Positions 1 to 8,035 of a DNA stretch of 12,559 bases are shown here, piece by piece. Made by a program: the position numbers and the translations under genes. The stretch's first letter is position 1. Every line of letters begins with the position of its first letter. The notes under the pieces were generated by a model. That model did not search any database and was not told the origin of the DNA. It saw nothing but the letters and a program-made list of their open reading frames with translations. The DNA lies in contig NW_004443531.1 in assembly GCF_000330505.1 (NCBI RefSeq), positions 5,566 through 18,124 of the forward strand, written 5' to 3'. This DNA comes from Entamoeba invadens IP1 (lineage: Eukaryota > Evosea > Mastigamoebida > Endamoebidae).

Positions 1-1
1 A

Positions 2-1156
2 AATGTACCATTTAATGTTAATAAAAAGATACTAACACTTAAGAAAAACTTATTTACAATCCTCACCGGCGGAATGTGGTTCATCAACTATAGTTACTCT
101 TACGCTACAGCTGCTGTGCATGATTATACTCTTAATATTCCGCCATCTCTATACACAATCGAGAGATCTAATAATTCAATTATTTTTCAAATCTATGAAG
201 TACATCGGCCAATCGAATACCTCCAAGCCGGAACAATACTCTACTTTAAAAATGAAGATGACTTATTCTTACTACCTTCTGCTTTCAATCACGCACATCT
301 CCGCGCTATAAATATCAATGGGGATAGTGTGACTTTCCCAAAAACTAATTTTCAAAATTTCCAAAAAAATTTCCATATTGCTGCGACTTCATTCTTCAAA
401 AATCTCAAAATGAGTGATTGCTCGTTCCAACGAAACAATCAAATCTCAGACGTCAACGACAATTCAACAAAAACGCCATTTCTCATGTGGTACTTTTTCT
501 CCTTTAAAAACAACGTCCCTCATATGGTCAACAATAAAAACTTGACTTTCACTACTATTAGTAATAATTCAAAAACTAGTATATTAATAGTAAATCCAGC
601 CGCATCGCTTCTCAGCCAAGAATCAAAAGAAATTATGTTCGAGGCGAAGGTCAATTTCCGCCCTGTTAATTTGAGTGTTCAAACAGTTATTATGTCGGAC
701 ATCAATAAGTTTGGGGCGCCAAACGCCGTGTTTAAAATTGTAGAGAATATGACTACTAAGGTGTTTTATGAAAACAACACAATCTTTGTTCGTGCTGCAT
801 TTGACAAACAAAACTATGACTTTGCCAATGTGATCGTTTTGAGTTATGTTGCAAACATTGGAGATACTTTAATAGTTTTAAATACTAAACTTATACCATT
901 AGATAATAATACTAAAAATTGTGACAACACTTATGATTGCGAAAATACGGAGTGCACAGTCGACAACACGTCACTCGATGTCGGAACGAGAAAGTGGATA
1001 AGAGGATGCGAACCACAATGCGGAACGTGTAGAGATGGATTTCTATGTAACACTATGGGAATGTGTCAGAAAGAAACTAACTTAAATTTGAGAAATGAGG
1101 GTTACATTAATATGGTTGTGTTATCGTTTTGTATTGTCAGTCTATTTCTTATTTGA
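2..1156 (+). CDS. Surface protein, probably GPI-anchored; 5' end lies outside the window
   Basis: I do not recognise this family. The frame is open from base 2 with no stop upstream of the first ATG (base 74), and that ATG sits in comparatively G+C-rich, coding-like DNA (CCTCACCGGCGGA). The 384 visible residues are therefore probably the C-terminal part of a longer protein; a start at 74 would give 360 aa but only a weak signal peptide (MWFINYSYSYATAAV). The body is rich in beta-prone segments and Asn-X-Ser/Thr sites. Near the C-terminus is a compact eight-cysteine module ending GCEPQCGTCRDGFLC...GMC, EGF-like in spacing. The protein ends in a hydrophobic tail (INMVVLSFCIVSLFLI) with no basic residues after it. 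That pattern is typical of a GPI-attachment signal, so the mature protein is inferred to sit on the outer cell surface. A single membrane span without a cytosolic tail is the alternative. Confidence 0.72.
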   Translation, partial: NVPFNVNKKILTLKKNLFTILTGGMWFINYSYSYATAAVHDYTLNIPPSLYTIERSNNSIIFQIYEVHRPIEYLQAGTILYFKNEDDLFLLPSAFNHAHLRAININGDSVTFPKTNFQNFQKNFHIAATSFFKNLKMSDCSFQRNNQISDVNDNSTKTPFLMWYFFSFKNNVPHMVNNKNLTFTTISNNSKTSILIVNPAASLLSQESKEIMFEAKVNFRPVNLSVQTVIMSDINKFGAPNAVFKIVENMTTKVFYENNTIFVRAAFDKQNYDFANVIVLSYVANIGDTLIVLNTKLIPLDNNTKNCDNTYDCENTECTVDNTSLDVGTRKWIRGCEPQCGTCRDGFLCNTMGMCQKETNLNLRNEGYINMVVLSFCIVSLFLI

Positions 1157-1194
1157 TTGATTGTGTTGTAGTTGATTAATAGTTTAGTAAACTA

Positions 1195-1211
1195 TAATTA
1201 GTTTTTTTTTG
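1195..1211 (+). terminator. Likely 3'-end/polyadenylation region of the surface-protein gene
   Basis: TAATT occurs at 1195-1199, about 40 bases after the stop codon, and is followed directly by a T run from 1202. Entamoeba 3' UTRs are short and usually carry a TA(A/T)TT motif close to a T-rich stretch, so this is the best candidate. In DNA this A+T-rich the motif also occurs by chance. Confidence 0.35.
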
Positions 1212-1243
1212 TTTTTTATAATAACTACAGATGGGGGACTGAA

Positions 1244-1431
1244 GTTTCGACGAGTACTAAGGTTTCGACTTTTTATTTAATTACTATTTGAATAGTAATG
1301 AACAAATAAAGTTTCCTAATTTTATTTTCATAAACATGGTCCAAATATAACTTTTCATATTTAGTTATTATAATAGTATAAAAATTATTAATTATTAGTT
1401 GAAACCATGGTTTTGGTCGAAACCTTAGTAC
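1244..1431. repeat. Inverted repeat with 18-bp-spaced double motif (possible MITE remnant)
   Basis: GTACTAAGGTTTCGAC (1254-1269) is repeated perfectly inverted as GTCGAAACCTTAGTAC (1416-1431). In addition GTTTCGAC occurs at 1244 and 1262, and its inverse occurs as GTTGAAAC at 1398 and GTCGAAAC at 1416, each pair 18 bp apart. Doubled subterminal motifs at both ends are common in short non-autonomous DNA elements as transposase-binding sites. I cannot define exact ends or a target-site duplication. Confidence 0.4.
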
Positions 1432-2150
1432 CATGTTTGTATAATTATTACTAATTATAGTTATTATAAAATTTTATAAAAAAATATGTATAAACCCAAA
1501 ATAATAATTTATTTTTTTATTCACTTTAATAAAATTGGTGTTTCGAATAAAAAACAACATTTTGATGTTGTATATTTGCCAGTACTATACACAGTCAGTA
1601 GTAACAACTCATTTGTTATTTAAAAATTATAATTTAGCAAATAAAAAGAAAACAAATAACTACAAGTTATCAAACAAATCATTTAGTAAATTGGATTGTC
1701 GATACAACACAATTCTAAAAACAAAAACTTAAATAATTATAATTCAAAAGAAATAAAAATAGAAACCCATAATAAATGGTTGATTATAATCAAATATAGT
1801 TATTTATCGAGCCGGACTTTTTATTACCAACTCTATATAAAGTTAATTTATTTTTAAAAAACGATACAGTCTGTCTTTAAAAGTTATTTGGTATTTTTTG
1901 AATCATAAATATTGGAATTTTAAGGGAAGCCATCTCAAATTTATACTTATAAATAAAAATGTTTTATGAATGTTATTTATTTTTTATAATACAGTGCCTA
2001 AAATGAGTGGGCGACCATTAAAGTGAATCCCTGACTTTAGTAAAAATCCCTAATGATTAGGACCATTTCCCGAGCAAAATTTAAATCATAATTTAAGTAT
2101 TTTTAGAAAAAATATTTAGCCAATCAAAACGATTTTTGAGAAAAAAAAAC

Positions 2151-2225
2151 AAAATCTTAAAAAAAATGGGTGAATTTAGAAAATCTTAAAAGAAAAAGGG
2201 AGGAAATAGAAAATCTTAAAAAATA
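2151..2225. repeat. Imperfect 29/30-bp tandem repeat, 2.5 copies
   Basis: Copies begin at 2151, 2180 and 2210, each opening with AAAATCTTAAAA. The first two continue with a GGG-containing A-rich segment ending TTTAG or AATAG. The repeat lies inside the 820-bp element, just before the protease fragment. It may have arisen by slippage and may have replaced upstream coding sequence of that fragment. Confidence 0.6.
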
Positions 2226-2402
2226 AATGATGTTAAAAAAATTCACGTTCCAATTCAACCAAATGGTTTTGAATGTGGATAAAGAGTAATGGAATCAATC
2301 GAAAAATACTGCAACAACAATATTGAATATAAGCTGTTCAATCACAATGAATTCTTAAACATATGGATTCCAGAAATGATGAAAATACTTAATTTTAATT
2401 GA
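2220..2402 (+). pseudogene. C-terminal fragment of a Ulp1-like (C48) cysteine protease, with an internal stop
   Basis: This frame reads IHVPIQPNGFECG, then TAA at 2280-2282, then RVMESIEKYCNNN and about 25 more residues, ending at a natural-looking TGA (2400-2402). The pattern VPxQxNGxxCG is the signature around the oxyanion-hole Gln and nucleophile Cys of Ulp1/SENP proteases, which cleave SUMO or related modifiers, and the 40-odd residues after the Cys match the usual C-terminal helix length. The codon now read as TAA falls where family members often have a hydrophobic or aromatic residue, and one base change from TAT or TAC would explain it. The His and Asp halves of the active site are missing; TAA at 2217 and the tandem repeat lie immediately upstream. 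It cannot be active. It could be a remnant of an element-borne protease gene or of a captured host gene. Confidence 0.6.
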
Positions 2403-2787
2403 TTTTTTCTTGAATAGTTTTTTATAATTAAATTAACTAAAATAAAAAACCATTTATTCCAAACTGGAATTAGAAAAAAACAAATTATAAAACAGAGAAA
2501 AGGAAACATCACTGCTAGGTTTGTTTTGTTTTGTCGATTAGAAACCGTTTACTCACTTTTTAGAAAAGCTAAAGAAAAATAGCTATTGATTTTTTGGAAC
2601 TTGAAAATATTAATTAGATTAAATGAATAATTGGAATTGCTATTTTTACAAAGTGATATTAAAAGTTTTTGTGTTATTAAAAACAATAACAAATTTTTTG
2701 TTTTATAAAACAAAAAAACAATAACGTTTTCTTCGAATTAAGCAGGGGCTTCATAATTTTTACTATTTCCGCCCTAATACTTTAAAA
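2403..2787. other. Non-coding interior of the 820-bp element
   Basis: A+T-rich sequence between the protease fragment and the right inverted repeat. I see no open frame, transposase motif or RNA gene on either strand. Confidence 0.55.
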
Positions 2788-2813
2788 GTCGCCCATCCAT
2801 TTTAGGCACTGTA

Positions 2814-3170
2814 TTGTTTATTCAAACTGTAATTTAAATGATTATTTATATAACATCGAAAAACATAAAATATTCAAGTGTTTGACATAAATGGATGTTA
2901 CTAGCAATAATTAATTAATTTCAAAAAATTAAATAAATATATTAAACTTTGATAATAATGTAAAATAATTTTTGATGTATTGAATCACTCACCAAAACAT
3001 TCTATTTTCTCTAGTTTAAATCTTTATTATCAAATAACGATTTCGTAATAATAAATATTTGAATTAATTATTATTTTCGAATTAAAAAAATATTTAAACC
3101 GACTCAGACTAAATCATGTGTTTGATGTTTTATTTAAATAGAGCTGATCTTAAAATTTATAATAATTATC
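2814..3170. other. Upstream region of the TMK gene
   Basis: A+T-rich DNA from the element's right flank to the kinase gene. It holds two TATTTAAA boxes (3091-3098 and 3131-3138) and the left half of the start-codon palindrome. I see no gene here and no clear GAAC box. Confidence 0.5.
3131..3160 (+). promoter_or_regulatory. Candidate core promoter of the TMK gene
   Basis: TATTTAAA at 3131-3138 matches the Entamoeba TATA-like consensus (GTATTTAAA). About 20 bases downstream, TAAAATTTAT (3151-3160) resembles the A-rich initiator. A start there would leave a 5' UTR of 10-30 bases, normal for the genus. A second TATTTAAA at 3091 is less well spaced. Confidence 0.35.
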
Positions 3171-3182
3171 ATGATAATTATT
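3161..3182. repeat. 22-bp perfect palindrome across the first TMK start codon
   Basis: The left half AATAATTATCA (3161-3171) is followed directly by its exact reverse complement TGATAATTATT (3172-3182). The first ATG (3171-3173) lies at the centre, and the second in-frame ATG (3183) follows immediately after the palindrome. Confidence 0.85.
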
Positions 3183-6100
3183 ATGGCATTTTATTTTATT
3201 TATCTTGTTAATTCTTATGAATTAAATTGTTATCCAGTTGGGTATAATCAAAGTGAAGGTTTTAGATCAGAAAACGGTGTTAATTGTGATCAAAATACTC
3301 AATTAAATATTTCTATTTGTTTTAATCACGATTTTACATTTACAACACTGTTTTCTTGTGGTTTACTTGTATTTTCATCTCCAAATGAAATAACCATTTA
3401 TTCCAACAATTGGATAAACGCACTGCAATTATTTTATATAACTGAAAACACAAGTGTTGTTTTCAATGGATATTTTCACTCAGACCAAGATCTAATTGTA
3501 GAAGAAAATGCAACAATTCAAGTTTTCGGTCAGTTTTCAATAGGTTATGATTTAACGATTGAAAATCCACAACTTGACAAGCCGCCTATTGTGTTATGGC
3601 AATCTGATAGACTTCATTTGTACAGAAATAATAAAAATTTTGATATAAGAAATCCAATCAACAATTTAAATTGTTTTGACGTGTTGTCAATGAGCAATAC
3701 AAGTTGTTTGAATTTTGACAATTACAGCACTCACTTGACCACATTAGATTTTCCTCACGTTTTCAAAGAAGGTGTAGCAAGTCTTTTATCAAATGGGAAA
3801 CTTATGAGATTCTGTCCAATAAAAACTATATTTAATAACACCGTGACATGTACTTTAAATCAATATAATTACCAAACAGAATACAATGGAAATAAAAATT
3901 ATGTGTTTGACTATCCACACTGCCCATGTGACGACTCAAAAACAAATTGCTATTTATATCTCAATCAAAACATTTCAAATTTTAATTTTCAACTTGTTGA
4001 AATGCCAGACACAATTCTCGTGATAGAAAAAAGTGTTGATATAACTAATGCAGATATAATCAAAGAAATTCAAATCAATGATGATATCTGTGTAAATATA
4101 ACATCTCTGTATAAAGATGAGATAATCCAATTTTCATTTGGGACATTGACTGTAATAGAAGGTATTACACAAAAATCATATTCTCTGAATTTCAATTCGA
4201 CAACACACACTTTGAGTATATCTCAAAACTTGAATTTAAAAGTCGAAATATCAAGTCAAATTACAGAAATAAAATTGGATGTGGAAGGAATCATTGATAA
4301 TATTGTGTTGAATGTAAAATGTTTTGTAACATTTGGAAAAAAGGTTGAAAAGGTCCACCAACTTACACACAATGATATACTGAAAACAAATGATGTCGTT
4401 GTGTTGTATTTTGAAAATGAAACAATCGAAAACTCAATGAATTCAAATTGCATTTTGATGGAAAGTTTTATGTCAAAAACTGTTTGTATTAAATGCAATT
4501 CAAACACAAGACTTGTTGATGGCATGTGTGTTGGTTTATCTCTAAACTGTAAAACATTCAACTCAGAAAATTATTGTGTCGAATGTGAAAATGGATATCT
4601 GATGAGTGCCGACAACAAATGCATACAAAGTTATAATTATTGTAACATTGGTAATGAAGATGTGTGTATCAGATGTGAAAATGGTTATTTTATTGATAAT
4701 GGGCGATGCACAACAAACGAAAACTGCAAAGCAACAAATGGTGCCAATTGTATAAAATGCCACAACGGAGAACTCAACACCAATTGTGACACATGCAGTG
4801 ATGTCAACTGTATAACATGTGAAAACAACAGGTGTATTATATGTAATGATGGCTATTATATTCAAAACGATGGAAATTGTTTCCAAACAAAAACAGAATC
4901 AAATTATGTTTACAACAACATCATTTACTGTAAAAATGGGTATTACATTGATAACTCTGAGTGCAAAAATTGCTCGATTAGAAATACAAATTGGATGAAA
5001 TGTGATGTTGAGAAGCCAATGAAATGTTCAACAACTTATAAAATCACAGAGAGTGGAAGTTGTGAATCGACAACATGCAAAGACAATGAAGAGATGGAAC
5101 AGAATGGGAGGTGTTCTGCAACACAAGATAATTGTGTGTTTACACTCAATAATAAATGTCTTGAATGTTTTAACAATTACATGATAGATGACAATGGAAA
5201 TTGCATACAAAACAGTGGAGATAACGCACAATATAAATGTAAAGAAACAACACAACATGGGTGTGTGAGGTGTAACGACAAATACTATTTATTGAATGGT
5301 AACTGTGTGAGTTGTGATGGTAAATGTGACACCTGCATATCAACTTCAACGTTTTGTCTGTCGTGCAAAGATGGGATGTTTTTGAGTGACCACAAGTGTA
5401 TTACAAACAACGACTTGGATGGTATTTGTACACAGTTTATACCATCGGGTGGGTGTGTCAAATGTGTTGATGGGTATTACAGAAGTGAGTTGTCTTGTGA
5501 GAGATGCGATGTCAAATGTGGGACTTGCAACAACAGAGAAAGTTGTTTGACTTGCAACTTAACTAACTATCGGACATCAAATGACGAATGCAAACCACAA
5601 AGCGATATTGTTGGATGTCGACTAGAAACAACACAAAATGGATGTGCCAAGTGTTCTGATGGGTATTTCACAGTCAACACAAACGAGTGTGAGAAGTGTA
5701 GTAAAACTTGTGCAACATGTTCACAAACAACAGACACGTGCACTTCATGCGATACAAATGAAGTTTTAGTTGACTCACAATGTGTTGATATTTCATCAAT
5801 AACAAATTGCAAAGAAGTTGGTTACTCAAAATGCACCAAATGCTCGTTTTGGCACACTCCAAGTGCAAATGGCACCTTTTGCAAAATAAAAGCTGTGTGG
5901 TGGATGATAATTGTGATAGTCGTTGTGTGTATATTATTAATCATTTTAATCACAACTATTCTATTTATCATAATTAAAATTGTTATCAAAAATATTATAA
6001 TGAAGAAAAGAGAGAAGACAACAACTCTGTTCAACATTAAAATGTCAAATATTACATTTACTTCATTACAAGGCGGCGTTTGTATCAACAAAACTGAGTT

Positions 6101-7238
6101 GATATTTAACACCAAGTGTGATGAAATACCAGTTGGCAAAGAAAGTTGCGAACTTCTGTGTGTTGGTAATACGACATCCAAAACATTGAAAATTCAAATA
6201 TCGTCAAAATCAGACGAAGAGAGTTATCAACTCAGAATTGATCCAAACATTGTGATTTTGAAGAAGGGGGTTGCATGTGAATTTTCGATATATTTAACAC
6301 CAAATTACTCATCGAACATCACAAGTCAAATTACTTTGATTTCCAAGAACTTGTCAAGTGGAGTTGACACGTACAACACGGTTAATATGACAGCAAAAAC
6401 AATGATGTCAAGTAAACTTGATTACCACGAGATTGTGGAAGATAAAAAACTTGGGGAAGGCTCTTTTGGAGTTGTTTACAAAGGGAGTTACAGAGGAAAT
6501 GTTGTCGCTATTAAAAAGATGAAACAATTTAACTTTGATGACGAATCTATCGAAGAGTTTGAAAAAGAAGTAGACATGTTGGACAAATTCAGAAGTGAGT
6601 ATATCGTCCATTTCTATGGCGCTGTGTTCATACCAAACAAAGTTTGTATGGTCACTGAATTTGCTCAATTTGGGAGTTGCCAGGATTTGATGAAACACAA
6701 AAGTTCAAGTGAAATTGACATGAAAATTCGAATCAAAATTACAAAAGGTGCAGCAAATGGGATTTTATATTTACATGAAAATGGGATATTACACAGAGAC
6801 ATCAAACCAGACAACATTCTTGTGTTTTCACTCAATTCAAGAGATAAAGTAAATGCAAAACTAACTGACTTTGGAAGTGCAAGAAATATTAATATGATGA
6901 TGACTAACATGACATTTACAAAGGGAATTGGAACTCCTATTTATATGGCTCCTGAAGTATTAAAACAAGAAAAATACAAGAAAGAAGCGGATATTTACTC
7001 GTTTGCTGTGACAATGTATGAAGTGTTTGGGTGGTGTGAAATATATCCTAAAAACATATTTAAATACTCGTGGAAAATAGCTGAGTTCGTAACAGCTGGT
7101 AAACGTGTTGAAAACGTAAACAACATCCCAAACAGTTTATTCGAAATTATTCAAAACTGTTGGAAACAAAATCCAAAAGAACGTACTGATATCCAAACAG
7201 TTGTTACGAATATCAACAATATGATGAGTATAAAATAA
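3171..7238 (+). CDS. TMK-type transmembrane receptor kinase (tyrosine-kinase-like family)
   Basis: A complete intron-free gene of 1355 aa. A signal peptide (about residues 1-16, MAFYFIYLVNS core; Met5 is an equally good start) precedes an N-glycosylation-rich, beta-prone ectodomain (17-426). A cysteine-rich stalk (427-904) follows, with more than 20 CxxC pairs (CIKC, CVEC, CIRC, CDTC and similar), as in Entamoeba TMKs. One membrane segment (about 908-935, WWMIIVIVVVCILLIILI) is followed by basic residues. The cytosolic part starts with an Ig-fold-like segment (about 955-1075) and ends in a kinase domain (about 1088-1350). The kinase has GEGSFG (1095-1100), VAIK Lys1115, HRDIKPDN (Asp1210), DFG (Asp1233) and an APE motif (Glu1262), so it should be catalytically competent. 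HRDIKPDN suggests Ser/Thr or dual specificity, as in tyrosine-kinase-like kinases. Known for the family: plasma-membrane receptors with largely unknown ligands. Inferred: outside-in signalling. The neighbouring MITEs begin only 78 bp after the stop. Confidence 0.95.
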   Translation: MIIIMAFYFIYLVNSYELNCYPVGYNQSEGFRSENGVNCDQNTQLNISICFNHDFTFTTLFSCGLLVFSSPNEITIYSNNWINALQLFYITENTSVVFNGYFHSDQDLIVEENATIQVFGQFSIGYDLTIENPQLDKPPIVLWQSDRLHLYRNNKNFDIRNPINNLNCFDVLSMSNTSCLNFDNYSTHLTTLDFPHVFKEGVASLLSNGKLMRFCPIKTIFNNTVTCTLNQYNYQTEYNGNKNYVFDYPHCPCDDSKTNCYLYLNQNISNFNFQLVEMPDTILVIEKSVDITNADIIKEIQINDDICVNITSLYKDEIIQFSFGTLTVIEGITQKSYSLNFNSTTHTLSISQNLNLKVEISSQITEIKLDVEGIIDNIVLNVKCFVTFGKKVEKVHQLTHNDILKTNDVVVLYFENETIENSMNSNCILMESFMSKTVCIKCNSNTRLVDGMCVGLSLNCKTFNSENYCVECENGYLMSADNKCIQSYNYCNIGNEDVCIRCENGYFIDNGRCTTNENCKATNGANCIKCHNGELNTNCDTCSDVNCITCENNRCIICNDGYYIQNDGNCFQTKTESNYVYNNIIYCKNGYYIDNSECKNCSIRNTNWMKCDVEKPMKCSTTYKITESGSCESTTCKDNEEMEQNGRCSATQDNCVFTLNNKCLECFNNYMIDDNGNCIQNSGDNAQYKCKETTQHGCVRCNDKYYLLNGNCVSCDGKCDTCISTSTFCLSCKDGMFLSDHKCITNNDLDGICTQFIPSGGCVKCVDGYYRSELSCERCDVKCGTCNNRESCLTCNLTNYRTSNDECKPQSDIVGCRLETTQNGCAKCSDGYFTVNTNECEKCSKTCATCSQTTDTCTSCDTNEVLVDSQCVDISSITNCKEVGYSKCTKCSFWHTPSANGTFCKIKAVWWMIIVIVVVCILLIILITTILFIIIKIVIKNIIMKKREKTTTLFNIKMSNITFTSLQGGVCINKTELIFNTKCDEIPVGKESCELLCVGNTTSKTLKIQISSKSDEESYQLRIDPNIVILKKGVACEFSIYLTPNYSSNITSQITLISKNLSSGVDTYNTVNMTAKTMMSSKLDYHEIVEDKKLGEGSFGVVYKGSYRGNVVAIKKMKQFNFDDESIEEFEKEVDMLDKFRSEYIVHFYGAVFIPNKVCMVTEFAQFGSCQDLMKHKSSSEIDMKIRIKITKGAANGILYLHENGILHRDIKPDNILVFSLNSRDKVNAKLTDFGSARNINMMMTNMTFTKGIGTPIYMAPEVLKQEKYKKEADIYSFAVTMYEVFGWCEIYPKNIFKYSWKIAEFVTAGKRVENVNNIPNSLFEIIQNCWKQNPKERTDIQTVVTNINNMMSIK

Positions 7239-7316
7239 CTGAATATAGACACATATTATTATCATTTATAAAAAAAACAAAATATAAAATTTTTTATATT
7301 TATTTTATTATATATA
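7239..7316. other. 3' flank of the TMK gene
   Basis: Short A+T-rich spacer with A and T runs. Polyadenylation presumably occurs here, but several TATTA and TATTT motifs compete and I cannot choose between them. Confidence 0.4.
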
Positions 7317-7544
7317 GAGTCAGTCGATAAACGTTGTCTCTTCCCAAACGTTGTCTTTTTGACAAAAAATAATTGATTTTTGTTTTAAAAAAACGGGAAT
7401 TAGGTAAAAATGAAAAAAAACTGGGAAAAATATTGAAACAATGATTTTGGGGTTATTCAAAAAAAATCCCGAAATATTCCATTTATAATGGTCTAAAAAT
7501 CGGCAGACAACGTTACAAACCAGACAACGTTTAGCAAATGACTC
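7317..7544. mobile_element. MITE-like element, copy A (228 bp)
   Basis: The ends are inverted repeats: GAGTCA at 7317 and TGACTC at 7539-7544, bordered by TA on both sides. Each end carries two copies of AACGTTGTCT, 17 bp apart (7330 and 7347 on the left; inverted copies AGACAACGTT at 7505 and 7522 on the right). There is no coding sequence. The interior shares blocks with copy B, such as ATTAGGTAAAA and CCCGAAATATTCCATT. The doubled terminal motif is a plausible binding site for a transposase encoded elsewhere. Confidence 0.78.
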
Positions 7545-7589
7545 TATATATAATTTCAAAATAGTGTTTCTCTTTTAAAAAAGTAAATA

Positions 7590-7803
7590 GAGTCAGTCTA
7601 ACAACATTTTCTGTTTAAAAATGTTATCTGATCAAACTTTAATGGTTGTATTTTTGTCTAAACATCGGGCATTAGGTAAAACGTGAAAAAAACTAAAACA
7701 ATTTGAATGGATTTTTGGGACTGATTCCCGAAATATTCCATTCTTCATGGTCCAAAAAATACCAGATAACGTTTCCGAGCAGATAACGTTGTTCGACTGA
7801 CTA
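7590..7803. mobile_element. MITE-like element, copy B (214 bp), same family and orientation
   Basis: Starts AGTCAGTC (7591) and ends with its inverse GACTGACT (7795-7802), bordered by TA (7588-7589 and 7804-7805). Inverted copies of AACGTTATCT occur twice at the right end (AGATAACGTT at 7764 and 7781); the left end carries weaker versions (AACATTTTCT, AATGTTATCT). Interior blocks GGGCATTAGGTAAAA and CCCGAAATATTCCATT align with copy A in the same order. Compared with A, the motif has changed from GTTGTCT to GTTATCT, and B is clearly diverged. Confidence 0.75.
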
Positions 7804-7847
7804 TAATAATTTCTTTTTAAAAAGTAATTTCTCATTACTATAATAAA

Positions 7848-8007
<160 letters not shown>

Positions 8008-8035
8008 TATTTGTTTTTCTTTTTTTTAAATAAAA

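Larger units (their letters stand above)
1157..1991. other. A+T-rich intergenic stretch, no convincing gene
   Basis: The only open frame of note (1535-1732, + strand) is made of low-complexity Asn/Lys/Tyr codons and has no recognisable domain, so I do not call it. The stretch holds the inverted repeat at 1244-1431, a 14-bp palindrome TTGATTATAATCAA near 1780, and otherwise A+T-rich filler. Confidence 0.6.
1992..2811. mobile_element. 820-bp degenerate DNA element with 24-bp terminal inverted repeats and TA flanks
   Basis: The left end at 1992 begins CAGTGCCTAAAATGAGTGGG and continues CGAC. The right end, read inward from 2811, begins CAGTGCCTAAAATGGATGGG and continues CGAC. The two agree at 22 of 24 positions, and looser similarity (TTAAAGT, then TAGTAAAAAT) continues inward for about 20 bp more. 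Both ends are bordered by TA (1990-1991 and 2812-2813), the duplication left by Tc1/mariner-type insertion. The interior has no transposase. It carries a Ulp1-like protease fragment and a short tandem repeat, so this is a non-autonomous or decayed element. Confidence 0.75.

Noticed and set aside
1535..1732. 65-codon open frame in the left intergenic region
   Set aside because: Low-complexity A+T-driven composition, no neighbours or motifs; chance in this base composition.
2151..2225. CRISPR-like spaced repeat
   Set aside because: The units are directly adjacent 29/30-bp imperfect tandem copies with no spacers, in a eukaryotic A+T-rich context.
4256..6910. Six to eight minus-strand open frames of 64-119 codons opposite the TMK gene
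   Set aside because: They mirror the repetitive CxxC-coding and kinase sequence, have monotonous Ile/Val/Thr/Phe composition, and no domain or start context; shadows of the real gene.
7320..7835. Two minus-strand open frames (79 and 67 codons), one inside each MITE copy
   Set aside because: They lie in corresponding parts of the two repeats but do not encode similar proteins at matching positions, so the DNA repeat, not a protein, explains them.
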